The notes beneath the pieces are model-generated. The model had not been told where the DNA came from and did no database searches. It saw only the letters and a program-made list of their open reading frames with translations. Shown here in pieces: positions 11,190 through 22,778 of a stretch of DNA of 64,000 nt (the first letter of the stretch is position 1; every line of letters begins with the position of its first letter). Origin of the DNA: Undaria pinnatifida (lineage: Eukaryota > Sar > Phaeophyceae > Laminariales > Alariaceae); NCBI GenBank assembly GCA_012845835.1, contig JABAKD010000003.1, positions 5,238,870-5,302,869 on the forward strand. Reading direction: 5' to 3'. Made by a program: the position numbers and the translations under genes.

Positions 11190-11400
11190 AACCGCGAGAG
11201 CGTGAGTTGGCGAAATTCGATGAAAATCGACGTGCACCAAAAAAAAAGCTGAAAAGTGGGAATGTTGATCCCGAAACGCGATAAAAATTAAGGCAAGTAC
11301 CGGGGGAAAGAAGGGAAGGCACCTGTGACGTGACCACGGCTAACCCTAAGAAGGTCGCTGAGGTAAAGCCTCATACTACAGAGTAGTTGAGCTGGAGAGT
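11190..11400 (+). repeat. Dispersed repeat, copy 2 (pair with 7575-7815)
   Basis: This copy shares the ordered blocks listed for 7575-7815. Just upstream, at 11150-11160, is GGTTCGAATCC, a perfect RNA polymerase III B-box-like sequence inside GTAGGTTCGAATCCCAC. No tRNA can be folded around it because the expected acceptor strands do not pair. The element may be a tRNA-derived short retroposon. Confidence 0.5.
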
Positions 11401-12223
11401 AAAAGAAATCACAAAAAAAAAGAGCAAAACAAAAAAAGAGTGAAGGGGTTGGGCATCCGTCTCGAGGGCTGCGAGAGCTGCAGCGACGGGATTTGACGGC
11501 TCTAAGTGAAAGATGGGGGTATCTCAGGTTCGACCCACGGCTGTAACAACAACTCTCGTCTTTCGTCGCGTGTGGAGCACGCCAGGTTGGGGGCGGGGTC
11601 CGACGGCAAACCAAGCAAGGAAGACGATAAAAATGCCTTACGGCAAGGAGAGGTGCCTCCACAGGAAGTAACAGCAGTCGACAGTGATTTCTTGTCGGCG
11701 GGAAAGGGATTTGTCCGACTTACCAACGGAGCAACCTCTGCGATTGCTGCCCTGTTGCTTGCTGAGGGCTGAAAGCTATGAGGACGCTCTCATAGGCTGA
11801 AAAGTGGTCGAAAAAAGGGAGTGAATGAGGCTTGTACGGCTTTCTTGTATGGAACACGACGTATCCTACGGATCCTTTACGATGAAAGAGGATCTGGGAT
11901 CATCCGTGCGGTGCATGCAGGGCTACCCAGTGACTCTTGCGCTTCGTGGGTCTTCCCATGCGGCTGCAGCAGTCTCTAGAGGCTGTCGTCGTGAAAAAAA
12001 ATGCTTGCCAGCTGCCAATTGGAGAGAAGGAAGGATGAGACCAACTCTGTTACCTGAATCTACGGAAACTCCACGACCACTTTTAGTACATTACAACAAT
12101 TAGACACGGTATCCAACACCTCTGGAACGGCTACCGTTCATACAAATCTTTACCAATTGTTATAAAATCTTGACCAGAATACACTACCAGGTACTTTGCA
12201 ACGGTAGAAAGTGCACCTGCGAC

Positions 12224-12712
12224 CTACATACCAGTATGGCGTGACACAAAACACCTTGAGAGACGCTGCCGATGGGCTTCGATGCTAATTTCACCATGGT
12301 CTGTAGGAGCTGGTTGGCGTGCTGGAAAGGGCGGATGTGGCGAAAAATTGAGAAACGTAAGGCTAGAAAAAAAAACGGGTAGGATTCTTAGATGCCCCCG
12401 TAGCCCGTAGCCGTGATGGGATATAAAATCTTGTATACGTTTTATTGCGGACGATCGGTGGTGTCTTATCATATAGGAGTATACAACCTTCAGCGGCCTA
12501 TACGTCGACGGCTGACATTTACTTCTTTTACTCAAATTTGGCGTACTACGAATCGATACCATAACCTCCAGGGAAGGCCCGCTCACTGCCACATTTCCAC
12601 TTGGAGTTTGCGCGGTGGCTCTGCGACCAGCAGCGATAATATCCAAGGCGAGCCTACTAGCCAAGGGGTCCAAGCGTGCTGGTGTGCACGAGAAAGCCGA
12701 CCCATTCATCAA
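12224..12712 (-). CDS. Unassigned open frame of 162 codons
   Basis: The frame runs ATG to stop on the minus strand. The first 65 residues (MMNGSAFSCTPARLDPLASR..) look compositionally protein-like. The remainder is less convincing and overlaps intergenic-type sequence. No family is recognised and there is no signal peptide. It could be one exon plus read-through. Confidence 0.15.
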   Translation of the reverse strand: MMNGSAFSCTPARLDPLASRLALDIIAAGRRATAQTPSGNVAVSGPSLEVMVSIRSTPNLSKRSKCQPSTYRPLKVVYSYMIRHHRSSAIKRIQDFISHHGYGLRGHLRILPVFFSSLTFLNFSPHPPFPARQPAPTDHGEISIEAHRQRLSRCFVSRHTGM

Positions 12713-13629
12713 TACCCAGTATCCCCGCTGACTTAACGGGCAATTACAGCAATTGGTATGTCACCGGCACCTGCAAGTAGTTATGCCACGCGGACATCAC
12801 GTTCGAATTGAAACAACTTTATCAACTCAGCCTGACGCTGGCTCGCATGTCAGCATTTTGGGCTGCACGTGTCTAAACTAGCGGGGATGATCTTTGAACG
12901 TCCCGATTTTTCGCGGTACTTGCCAATAAGGATTCCATAGACTAGCAGTTATATCAGGTATACCAGGTACTCGTCAAAGGTTTGCCCTAACTGCAGGTGG
13001 GCCCTGCAAAAAAATAATGCGGGTTGCCTGTGGTTAAATTCGAAATCTTCCACGCCGGCCAAGACCAATCCGATCCCAGACTTAGTCCTAACCTCAAGCT
13101 TTGGGGGGGGGGGTCGAGAAGGTCGGCAGGGCGGTCTCGCGGATCCGTTGGGTGTTTTTGTTCTTGTGGCGTTTGTTTGTGGCAGGGACAGAAAAAAGAG
13201 CGGCCGAAAGGACAGCCTCGACAAATCATACCAACGTCTTGCAGGAGGGTTTTCGTAGGGTCGTCCTGCAATTAGCATCCAAGCATAGTCGCCGAACGCA
13301 AGAATACCATAAGCACATAACAAGCTGTAAGTCACCGAACGCAAGAATACCGTGAGCACAAAACAAGCTGTTTTCAATGTACTCTTGACATCCGTATCCT
13401 TGCCGTGTTCAGCACAACTGCGGGACCGTACGTTAAGTCACACCGGGAAAAACAGTACCTACGAGCGCTACGATACAGCCGCCGGTGCAAACCCGCTGGC
13501 AGGATACAACGCGGCAACACTGCTGGTGTTTGCGACTATTGTAGAACGGTGCTTGCGACATTTGTAAACGTATTTCAATTATTCCATTTTTTTTCATCAT
13601 CGCTTCTACTCTCCACTCTCCACTCTCCA

Positions 13630-13765
13630 CTTTCCAGTCTCCAGCTCAACTACCCGGTAGCAAAAGGTTTTACCCTCAGCGACCTTCTGGTCAAGACACA
13701 AGGTCAAGGTCACAGGTGTTTTCTTTTCTCCCGCCCGGTACACAAATGCCTTCATGTTTATCGCG
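13630..13765 (-). repeat. Dispersed repeat (pair with 48815-48940)
   Basis: The block CTCAACYACCCGG - CGACCTTCKGG - TTTTCYYYTC - CCGGTRTACAARTGCCTTCAT is shared with 48815-48940 on the same strand, and in reverse orientation with 11290-11400. A short CTCCACTCTCCA microsatellite (13610-13640) adjoins it. Confidence 0.55.
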
Positions 13766-13884
13766 AATAGGGTTTGGCGTTCCCGCGGTTATACTATAAC
13801 TCACTCTCGCGCTTTCCACTCGTCATTTTGTACGGAAGAAAAATCCGTCTCCATAGTATATAATTCCTGGTATGTACGAGCACG

Positions 13885-13960
13885 AACACGCACTCGGTGA
13901 GACTTGAACCCACGAGGTTGACTGTACGAGGGCCGAGATTCAGCCACTCTGCACTACTGC
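13885..13960 (-). pseudogene. tRNA-like sequence (Leu/Ser-type arms), not an intact tRNA
   Basis: On the minus strand an A-box-like GTGGCTGAATCTCGG is followed about 30 nt later by GTGGGTTCAAGTCTCAC. The latter is a five-pair T arm with a consensus B box. The seven bases before the A box (TGCAGAG) do not pair with those after the T arm (CGAGTGC), so no acceptor stem forms. It is probably a tRNA pseudogene or the head of a tRNA-derived SINE. Confidence 0.4.
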
Positions 13961-14659
13961 TAACCTACTCCCATGATCGGGGACGCCGACACAAGCGCAT
14001 GATAATGATACCATGATACCGCCACGTACCGCAAAACACGCTAAAACACACCCTGAGCACCTACACACACGCCCTAAACCCTCCCTCTGGCGAAAATCCA
14101 GAAGTCCAAAGGACAACAGGGCAGGGGGTGCAAACGTCGAGTGATTTGTGTTTCGAAAGATCACCACGAAACCTTTGAAAACACGATCGAGAGATCACCG
14201 ATCGCAACCTAATAATCTGTCCCCACCTGAAAGATATGTCTGTAGATTATCTAGATGATCTATATATGATCTGGATGACCTGTATCGTGATCTGTCCCAA
14301 GAGTGTAAACCTTCATCTTTCCAAACCCACCAATTCCCGCGGGTGTGCGTGCGCGTGTGCACCCCTGGTTTCGGAGAAAGTCGGGTCAGAATTATATCAC
14401 ACGAGGGAGGTTTGCTTCGGCCTTTCGTGTTACACGGTATAGCTAGCACACAAGAGCAGTGTGGGTAGCAAAGCGTCCACGCCGACATTCCGGTACGGAG
14501 CATCCGTTCAACTATTGCTGCTACGCAGTACAGAACAGTTGTTCTGTACAGAAACAGTTGTTCTGTACCAGGTACTGCGCAATCGTGCACATAATATAAC
14601 AGGCATACAGGCATACGCTTTCTCATCCCTGCGTTTTCCAAGCCCCAATCCCATTGGCT

Positions 14660-14885
14660 GAGCCCCCCTCCCCAGCGCGTTCTCGGCCAAAGGGTGGGCG
14701 CAGGGCGCGCGGCGAGAGTTGCCCCCCGGGGTAATCCCCACAGTAGCAGTCCCGCCGTACCCGGGGATGAAGGGGTTATTTAACCCCCGCCAGCCCTCGG
14801 ACAATGGGTGGGCGCAGGGCGCGCCGCGAAAGTTGCCCCTCGGGGTACCCCCACAACAGTCCTGCCGCACCCGGCGATGATAGGG
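14660..14885 (-). repeat. Approximately 112-bp tandem duplication with conserved reading frame
   Basis: Two GC-rich copies encode, on the minus strand, GNFRGAPCAHPLSE and GNSRRAPCAHPLAE, each preceded by a Gly-rich stretch. The frame is kept between copies and most differences look substitution-like, which hints at a former coding repeat. No family is recognised. Confidence 0.4.
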
Positions 14886-14999
14886 TTACAATCCCCAGTT
14901 CAGACATCCTTCCACCGGTTGTCGCAGCGCGCCTGGGGAAGTGATAGTCACTACTATATAGTAGTAATATAAATCAAGACTACGGGGGCGTTTAGGAGC

Positions 15000-16680
15000 C
15001 GTCCCCGGGTTTCAGGGCGTGCATTTTGTATGTTTCTGTCGCACCCATCCTCTCCAGCGCACCAGATAACCCCCACAGGCCAACTTGCAACGACAGCGAA
15101 GCTCTGCAGCTGTGCAGCTGTGTGTTTACACCCTAACCCTACAGGGGTATGCTTCAAACTATCACCACGCAAAAAACTCGGCAAATTTGGTCGCTGCAGC
15201 TCTCAGAGCCCTCGAAACATGCACCAATAGCCTCGGAACCCCAACCTTCCCCATGCCTATAACCCCAACTCATAGCCGAAACACAAGGACTGACACCCGG
15301 GGATGGCTCCTAAACGCCCTTGTAGTCGTGAACGACCGTACAGTAGTATAGGTCATCACTTCCCCAGCGCTTGTACTCCTCGTATATGAATCGTATATGA
15401 ATCGTGTGGTGGCTTGTGGAAAATGTGCTCCGCAGTATTGTCAGGCACCATAGTACGCAGAACATTGCCAACATAGCGCGTTATCCAATGCAGAGGTCAG
15501 CATGATATTCCAGCACGCGGCGGCGGTGTTGTCGTAGGGTTACGCTGTATGCGTGACATACATCATAGATAGGCTGTGCGTCGGGACGACAAAACGTAAA
15601 AGCCACAACACCAGAGTTAGTTGATGTTGTATAACGCTGCAGTCGTACGTATGCACAGCAGCAAGCTCTCCTCCTGTAGTAGGAGAGGTGCAACAGCTCT
15701 ATTTTTGACAGACTTGAGATATTCTATGCCAGGTCCTACGCAGCAGTTTTAGTAGCATATACCCTGCACTCCTCGTCTATGAGTTCGACGTATACCAAAG
15801 CGAGGATGGTATCATACGTAGCATGCCTGCATCTGGCAGCCTCGTCACGTGCAAGTATCAAGCATCACAAGCCAACTCTACCGTACCTACCATATAGTAG
15901 CAGCGCTGTAGTGTACTATTAGACTAATGTAATACCTGGTGCCTGGTATCCCACGTCTATTACGAGTATTGACTGGAAGTGTACCGTTGGGTTGAGAAAA
16001 ACAGCAGAAACTACAAGTCACTGGCTTACTCGTAGCGCCTAAAAATCACCCGGGTGAAATAAATGTATCATATGAATGAGCCACTCGCCTCCCAAACATG
16101 ATCTCGCGCCCGGTAGAACATGCGAGACCGGCTGGTACGATCATACACATGCTTCGCCCACTTATTTTACCATAAAAACATTATAGCTGTTGCAGAACAA
16201 CCCCCGCCCCTTGCACCACGTACGCATAAGTACTCGTTGCAAAGTCACTCGCCTATTATGGATGCACACACCAGCTACGTAGACAGCAGCGACCATAGCA
16301 TCTACCAGTACGTGATGATGCAAGAAGCATGCGAACCATTGAGTCATCGCGAGATCTGTAGCCTTGCATGCCTGCGGATGAACCTATGGTTAATATATAT
16401 TCGATATTCGTAGGCTGCTGCTGGCTGCGCTGCTGTGGCTTGTGCTCTTTCGCGAAGAGGATACGATACGTTTTGTTTGTTTTCCCGTTCATCAGAAACG
16501 ACTTTCATACCGGGTACCTGGTATCTTATTAGACCTACCCAACATGTATAATAGTCTTATTAATAGTCTACCACCCATAGTCTACTCGAACATAAGACGG
16601 TACCAGTACGATCAGCAATAAAGAGGGCACAGGAATAAAGCTCAGCCGTTTATCAAGAAGTCAGCGCTATGTCAGCAGCA
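15000..16680. other. Gene-poor stretch
   Basis: I see nothing that can be supported as a gene. Short frames show no motifs. Several TAC/GTA-rich palindromic words occur, including GTACCTGGTA at 16514. Confidence 0.4.
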
Positions 16681-16682
16681 GC

Positions 16683-17400
16683 ATGAGCTACAGCATGAGC
16701 TATTCCTCTGCTCTGCTTCCACCCGCGGCGCGGTCACACACGCAACGCTGCTCTGGTGGCGCGAGTGCGGGCCCCGTGCTTCAGCCAGAAAAGCTCAATC
16801 GATCCAGATCGCCACAAAACGTCATCGACGGACGGAAGACGGAGATTGTTGCGCAAGGATTTTATGGAGGGTTTCGGTCTTGTGATTTCGACACCTGTGA
16901 CACGCTGTGGCAAAGCGCGCTCACGAAGACCCCACGTTTATTGCCGATGTAATCAAGGGTGCTTGGCAACTCCCAGGGTGCCCAAGGAAGGGTCTCTGCC
17001 TCCCGAATACATGAAAGGTTTGCCTCGGGAAAACGTACAGCATGTCGCTGCCGATGCTTGCTGGTGCTAATAAGAAAACAGCAAGAAACCTCGGCTTCCT
17101 TTCGGGAGTTAATCTTCGTTCCATATTCGCTCCATAGGGTATGCGGTTACCAGTGTTTGGAAGGCAGGCCTGCTACACCCACGGGCCTGTCCACCCTCTC
17201 GCCTCTCACACCATAGGCACGCCCTCGCGCCCTCCCTTCAGCGCAGATACCTACTCGCTTTTGGCAACGTCGCACGCTATCTGCTGCGTGACCTCAACAA
17301 CTCGAACACAAGAAAAATGCTCTTTTGTCACGAGTACCTCCCCCACGTACCTGACATCTGGGCCACAATCAAAGCCATTGCGAAACCCACGGTAGTGCGC
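16683..17400 (+). other. Coding-like stretch without recognisable family
   Basis: Frames of 84-104 codons overlap here on the plus strand (16683-16952, 16756-17070, 16959-17216, 17141-17395), with base composition more protein-like than the flanks. No motif was identified. A decayed transposon or several exons are both possible. Confidence 0.2.
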
Positions 17401-18399
17401 CTGGCGCAGCCGGCACGCTCCGAGTGCCCCATCTCGAGCAGTCCCTTGTTCTAGCCTCGGGCAAGCCTGTATGTTACTTCACCAGAAGCTCTCTCGAGGG
17501 CAATCCGGCAGCCGATGTTCCACAGGCTGGGAAATAACAGGTTCCACCAAATCTACCAGTAAAAATAATTTGTGCTCGGGGAGTTGAGCGGTATTAGAAG
17601 TAGAATTTCCTGCGTACCAGGTACAGGACCAGTACTCGTACCCCAAACCGGCGCTGCGTGGCTGTGTGTGGCTATACGCAACCAAGCAACGGCGGCCAGC
17701 TACTACGGGCAAGGGTTGCTGCTGGCTCTGCGGGCTGGTGACGGCGCACTCCCGAAGCTCTGCTGGATTTTTGTGACAGCGGGTCACGGCTTACAGCAGA
17801 GGCAAAGGTGAGTGAGAGCTTTCAAAGTCTGCAAGCAAGAGGTAGCTTTTCTCGCACTCTTTTTTGTGTTTTTGCTTTTGAAGCAATAGTCCTCTTTCTG
17901 TGCATTTTTCTTGACCCGCATGGTTTTAAATATAATTTGCTTTCTCAAATTTTTAATCATATTTTAACATTCTTATATTTACGATCATTCTCATCATTTT
18001 AATTATTCGATCCGTCAAGTTTTTTTCTTTTAGTTTTTCGGTGGATCGGCCATCACTGGCCGTGCTTGAGCCTGATTGGCTGTTACTGGCTATAGTTGAT
18101 TTTGATTTGTTGTTCTGTGGACCATGCGAAGCCTGGGGAAGAGGGTGGAGGGTGGAGGGTGTGCTATACATGTGTATAGAATATAGAGAGAAGTCGGGCC
18201 TGGACCTAATACGCCACAGCCCGCGCACATTGCGGTTGGCATTGCATGGCGTAAGCACTGTGCTGTATTTGCAATGCGTAGCTCTGTCTCGAAGTTGGTG
18301 AACACAGAGCTCGTCAGCTCGTCTCTTTTTTTTTATATGAGGCATCACCACGGATACTACTACTACAGTAGTTACTGCTGTTTGTTCTGGATGAAGACC

Positions 18400-18580
18400 G
18401 ATGGAAAGATCGTTGATTCTGAGGAACGCACACCAGCAAGCACCACACCAGCAAACACCACAGCAGCAGCAGCACAGCAGCCATTGATAGCAACCTGACT
18501 ATATATGTGTTGGCAGTGAGTGGCGCAAGGTAGACCACCAACACCACCACCACAAGCAGCAGCAGCAGCAGCATGCGTAA
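18400..18580. repeat. CAG/CAC-rich simple repeats
   Basis: ACCAGCAA, ACACCACA and CAGCAGCAGCAG units lie in two blocks at about 18427-18480 and 18538-18573. They are translated into Leu/Thr/Val-rich strings that are not regarded as proteins. Confidence 0.7.
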
Positions 18581-19010
18581 TACCCCGGTATGCCCTGGCG
18601 GTATCTCTTATCTGTGCTGTATCCAGAGGTTGATAATAATATTGAGATTTGAATGGCAGACTGTTATCATATCATACACACTTGATGCTAGAAGGTACCA
18701 GAGCAGGGAGGTACCAGAGCAGGGAGCAGCAGGTGTGTGTGGTGTCGTCATATCGAACCGTTCTTCCTAGCATACCCAACGACATCAGTACACCCAGTGT
18801 CCGTGCTGACTCTTGAGCAGGTAGTGTATGATAGCACCAAACAAGAATGCGCGCGAGAATAAAATAATAGCGGGCAGTTACAAGTACAAGCGAGTACAAG
18901 TAGACTACACATCAGCAGTAAGTAGAACGGTATGTACGTACATGTACCTGGTAGTACATGAAACCGCTGCAATTAATTGTCGCGTCTCTCATATACTCGT
19001 ATCTCCTTCC

Positions 19011-19174
19011 TTTGCACTTTGCTTTCGAAGTTGTATTGCGCAACCCCCCGCCCGGAGAGGGGGGTTGGAGATGGGAATACCCCGGGGCTGCCCCGCCGGC
19101 AACCCCACGCTAACATCCGTATACACGAGTCAACTCCCAACCCAACTGGCGACATCGAACTCTCGACGCCAGCC
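19011..19174 (-). repeat. Split direct repeat B2 (right end)
   Basis: This 164-bp repeat is nearly identical to B1 at 19928-20099 and differs mainly by an 8-base indel after GTATT. It contains CCCCCGCCCGGAGAGGGGGG, a strong hairpin, and ends at TTTGCACTTTGC, the presumed right boundary of the element on the minus strand. Confidence 0.85.
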
Positions 19175-19716
19175 AACAACCAACGACGAACAATCGTTGG
19201 CAACTCGAAGAAGACATACGAGGCAACCGCCTATAACGTGCAGCATATAAAAAAAACGTACACACGCGTGTAATAAATATGCTATAAAATTTGCACGCCT
19301 GCACACACTATGCACATTAAACAAATGCACTTACTTGCCAATATACGGATAATTCCCCTCTCCCACACTTTCAGATTGCGCGCTAAATCCGAGCCGATGC
19401 ACTGCCACAACGTTCGCTGTTAACTATCAACATAATATCTGCGTAACACAGTCATACGTACCCCCACCGCACGGAGGGATACTCAGATATTACACATGCT
19501 GAAAAAAAAAAACACAACAACGAACACCCCTTGCACCACGCTATAACACTGATGCGGCTAGCACCCACCGCAAACCTGCGCAATCTACGAAACCCCGTCG
19601 CATCTTCAGCGAAAACGGGTACGTTTGCCAAAACAGTAACAAACACGCGCAACGTTACTGCGACCGATTAACTCCCCCTCCACTGACTCCCTCAAAAGCA
19701 CGGGCGGGTGGGTGGG
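19175..19716 (-). other. Unique spacer between A2 and B2
   Basis: In the usual arrangement A2 and B2 are adjacent. Here 542 bp without recognisable coding or repeat content separates them. It may be part of this lineage's terminal region or a later insertion into the end. Nothing else is visible in it apart from an 11-A run at 19502-19512. Confidence 0.5.
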
Positions 19717-19927
19717 AACTTAAACCAGTCTGTATCACACCTTGGACCTGTAAGCTCTGACTCTGCTCCCCTACGCGCTCCGCGTGCAGGTCGTCGCCTA
19801 CACAGCTGGGCCAGGTGTGCCCAATGCTATCGCTCATAAGACCATGAATTACCGCATTGATCTGATTGGTCAAACTTCTTACGTACGTACAAAACCCATA
19901 TTTTCTCATACTTCGATAATATTCTGC
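19717..19927 (-). repeat. Split direct repeat A2 (internal)
   Basis: This is a 211-bp copy of A1 (24449-24659). The only difference I saw is C versus T in GGTCAAACTTC/GGTTAAACTTC. It lies directly next to B1. Confidence 0.9.
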
Positions 19928-20099
19928 TTTGCACTTTGCTTTCGAATTTGTATTATATTAATGCGCAACCCCCCGCCCGGAGAGGGGGGTTGGAGATGGG
20001 AATACCCCGGGGCTGCCCCGCCGGCAACCCCACGCTAACATCCGTATACACGAGTCAACTCCCAACCCAACTGGCGACATCGAACTCTCGACGCCAGCC
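19928..20099 (-). repeat. Split direct repeat B1 (internal)
   Basis: This 172-bp copy of B2 lies between the recombinase gene and A2. It carries the same G/C hairpin core. Confidence 0.9.
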
Positions 20100-20161
20100 T
20101 CCAGCACAAACTGGTAGTTGACCCGTATTACGAATGTAGTCCCACCCCCCCCCGCCACCCC

Positions 20162-20828
20162 CTACCCTCGAGTCGTAGAGTGCACACGGGATAACACACT
20201 TCTTTGTAATTCCGCGTTTGCCCAACTAGTCAGAGCCCATCGGCCCTCACGCTGCAACACCGCCGGTGTTGCACCCCCTGCCGACAAGTGCGTTGCGCCT
20301 CCAATCCTCAGGGAGTGCAAGGCGTACTCCTCCGCACGCACACCCGCCAACGCAACCACTTTCCGCAAAGCTACCGTCGCTTGATGTTGTGTCCACATGG
20401 ACCATCTGCCATTACCAACGACACACGCAACCAAGGGGGCAGGGGGCCGAAGAGGGAAGAAACAAGTAACAAGACATCAATTCGATCATTAGATCGACGG
20501 CGCCGCCACCTTCCCCCACGCGCATCGACGGACCCTTTCGCACATGCGTGACAACCGCCCCTTTCCGCGGTTGGTCACCCTGCGGCCCGCGAAATCGAAC
20601 CTTGACATGATCCGCGGTTGACCACTGCGCAACAGTAAGCTGAATATTTCCGCAAAAGAATGCAACATCAGCACGCCGCAAACAGTAAGTCTCGTGAACT
20701 CGTAACCGGGTTTCCGCGAACATTTCTGACGCGCGAGTCAAGAGACAGAACGAAGCACACAGGGCCGGCCACAAAACACGACCCCCGGCACGCCACGTGG
20801 GGATCAGCTTCTCGCCCGCGAGCAGCAT
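20162..20828 (-). pseudogene. Tyrosine recombinase (YR), frameshifted
   Basis: The YR domain of the retrotransposon would integrate a circular DNA intermediate. Frame 20828-20412 holds the box with the first catalytic Arg (CLLTRASEMF, R32). A different frame, 20434-20162, holds H-x-x-R (ALHSLRIGGATHL, H40 and R43) and EGRWAL, where a recombinase normally has its Trp/His. A shift between the two frames breaks the gene near 20420-20480. The nucleophilic Tyr expected 10-15 residues after EGRW is not in the open frame (SWANAELQRS), so the C-terminus is probably also shifted. The start overlaps the end of the RNase H frame by 25 bp. Confidence 0.75.
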
Positions 20829-21415
20829 ATCCCACGGACCGCACGCATATTAACGAGGACGGAAGCGCGATCCCAGCGTGCGATACCGTCCGCGGCAACG
20901 TTAAAAATACCCCCTACGTGTTTCGCGTCGAAGTGCCAACCAGAGAACAATTTGAGCACACCAAGGAGGCGCATCAACGCGCCCGATCTCGGCTCCTTCC
21001 CGCCTCGACAACGCCGCACCCACTCTACGGCTGCTTCGTTGTCGCCACGCCACAACACGCAGTCCCCCAACGCGGCCGGGCGCTCGGCGCACGGAGATAC
21101 GACGACCCAAGGGGAGACGACCATACCTAGCAGTTCGAGGACGTTAATCGATATATCGGTCTCGCCTGCAACTGACTTGCTCGACCCGCAAAATCGAGAT
21201 CGTTCCCCGGCGTCAATATCGTATCTCCAGTACACCCCAGTTTCAAGGCAGAAACCCCCGAGACCGGTTTTGGATGCACCCGATAACGGAGTACGTTGGG
21301 AGGGGCGCTCAAGCAAATGATACATCGGAGCCGACAAGGTTCTTCCGCGCGCGTCCAATCCCTCCTCAATGAACCATCGCCAAAACTCGAGGTTCCCTTG
21401 AAACTCGGGTCCCAA
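20804..21415 (-). CDS. RNase H domain of the YR retrotransposon pol
   Basis: This 203-codon frame is continuous with the RT region upstream. Its RNase H motifs are SGASKTGLGGF (residues 45-55), INVLELLGM (E94), RGDNEAAVEW (D125) and NVAADGIARW (D176). Motif one is usually S/T-D-A-S, and here Asp is Gly (G46), so catalysis is doubtful. The GG..NVAADGIAR ending is typical of DIRS/Ngaro-type RNase H. The real protein begins upstream in RT, and the ATG at 21415 is internal. Confidence 0.75.
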   Translation of the reverse strand: MGPEFQGNLEFWRWFIEEGLDARGRTLSAPMYHLLERPSQRTPLSGASKTGLGGFCLETGVYWRYDIDAGERSRFCGSSKSVAGETDISINVLELLGMVVSPWVVVSPCAERPAALGDCVLWRGDNEAAVEWVRRCRGGKEPRSGALMRLLGVLKLFSGWHFDAKHVGGIFNVAADGIARWDRASVLVNMRAVRGICCSRARS

Positions 21416-21451
21416 GACGAGGCGCTGCCCGAGGTTGGCCGTACGACAACC

Positions 21452-22778
21452 AAATCAGATCCGGCAGATATGCGCGGCATACCCACCGAAGCCAACAAAC
21501 GGTTCACGAAAAACCACCCCGGACGCACAGCAAAGGAGACATGTATAAGGAAGCCAACAAGCTGCGACACCTGCCTCGCTGAAGCAGTTGTACGAGGCGA
21601 GGGCCACTCCGCAAGGAGATTTGCAGCTTGAGGCGCTTATGGGACGGCAACGTAACCGTAAGCGCCTCCGCGCCAATGATCCAACCCAGCGCCTCCAGTT
21701 GCGTGTCCCAGTCAGTGATTTTTCTGGTGGACAGGAGGGGCGGATCAGAGACACCACGTTCGCCCAACAAGCGAAAATGTTCAATGCCAGCGACTGGACA
21801 GCGCGCAAACAACGGCGACCGTCCGGCCACCATTGCAACTCGACGACAATGCCATCGTCTACGTAATACCTCACAAAGAAGTAGTTCCCGGCGTTGCCAC
21901 CAGAGCCAGAAACAGGCCCACAATCACCCGGGATAGATACAACTGGAACCCCCCGCGGCGGGGAAATTCCGACGTGCGCGACGGCAGCAGCCCCTTTTTT
22001 TTTTTTTTTTTGGGAAACATCTGCGCCTTGAAAACCGAAATCAGATCCGGCAGATATGCGCGGCATACCCACCGAAGCCAACAAACGGTTCACGAAAAAC
22101 CGCCCCGGACGCACAGCAAAGGAGACATGTATAAGGAAGCCAACGAGCTGCGACACCTGCCTCGCTGAAGCAGATGTACGAGACGAGGGCCATTCCGCAA
22201 GGAGATTTTGCAGCTTGAGGCGCTTATGGGACGGCAACGTAACCGTAAGCACCTCCGTGTCAATGATCCAACCCAACACCTCCAGTTGCGTGTCCCAGTC
22301 AGTGATTTTTCTGGCGGACAGGAGATCAGATCAGAGACACCACGTTCGCCCAACAAGCGAAAATGTTCAATGCCAGCGACTGGACAGCGCGCAAACAACG
22401 GCGACCGTCCGGCCACCATTGCAACTCGACGACAATGCCATCGTCTACGTAATACCTCACAAAGAAGTAGTTCCCGGCGTTGCCGCCAGAGCCAGAAACA
22501 GGCCCACAATCACCCGGGATAGAGACAACTGGAACCCCCCGCGGCGGGGAAATTCCGACGTGCGCGACGGCAGCAGCCCCTTTTTTTTTTTTTTTTTTTG
22601 GGGAAACATCTGCGCCTTGAAAACCGAAATCAGATCCGGCAGATATGCACAGCATACCCACCGAAGCCAACAAACGGTTCACGAAAAACCGCCCTGGACG
22701 CACAACAAAGGAGACATGTATAAGGAAGCCAACGAGCTGCGACACCTGCCTCGCTGAAGCAGTTGTACGAGACGAGGG
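21452..22778 (-). pseudogene. Reverse transcriptase region, tandemly repeated 2.3 times
   Basis: On the minus strand each unit encodes an RT palm core FFVRYYVDDGIVVE, then a thumb-like LTVTLPSHKRLKL and VSQLVGFLIHVSFAVRPG, then NRLLASVGMPRISAGSD. Units start, in plus coordinates, at 21452, 22038 and 22627, with periods of 586 and 589 bp; the last is only about 150 bp long. Units two and three end in a run of T on the plus strand (21994-22011 and 22580-22599), giving a poly-Lys string in translation. The RT fingers expected upstream of YVDD are missing. The array therefore cannot encode a normal RT. Confidence 0.75.
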
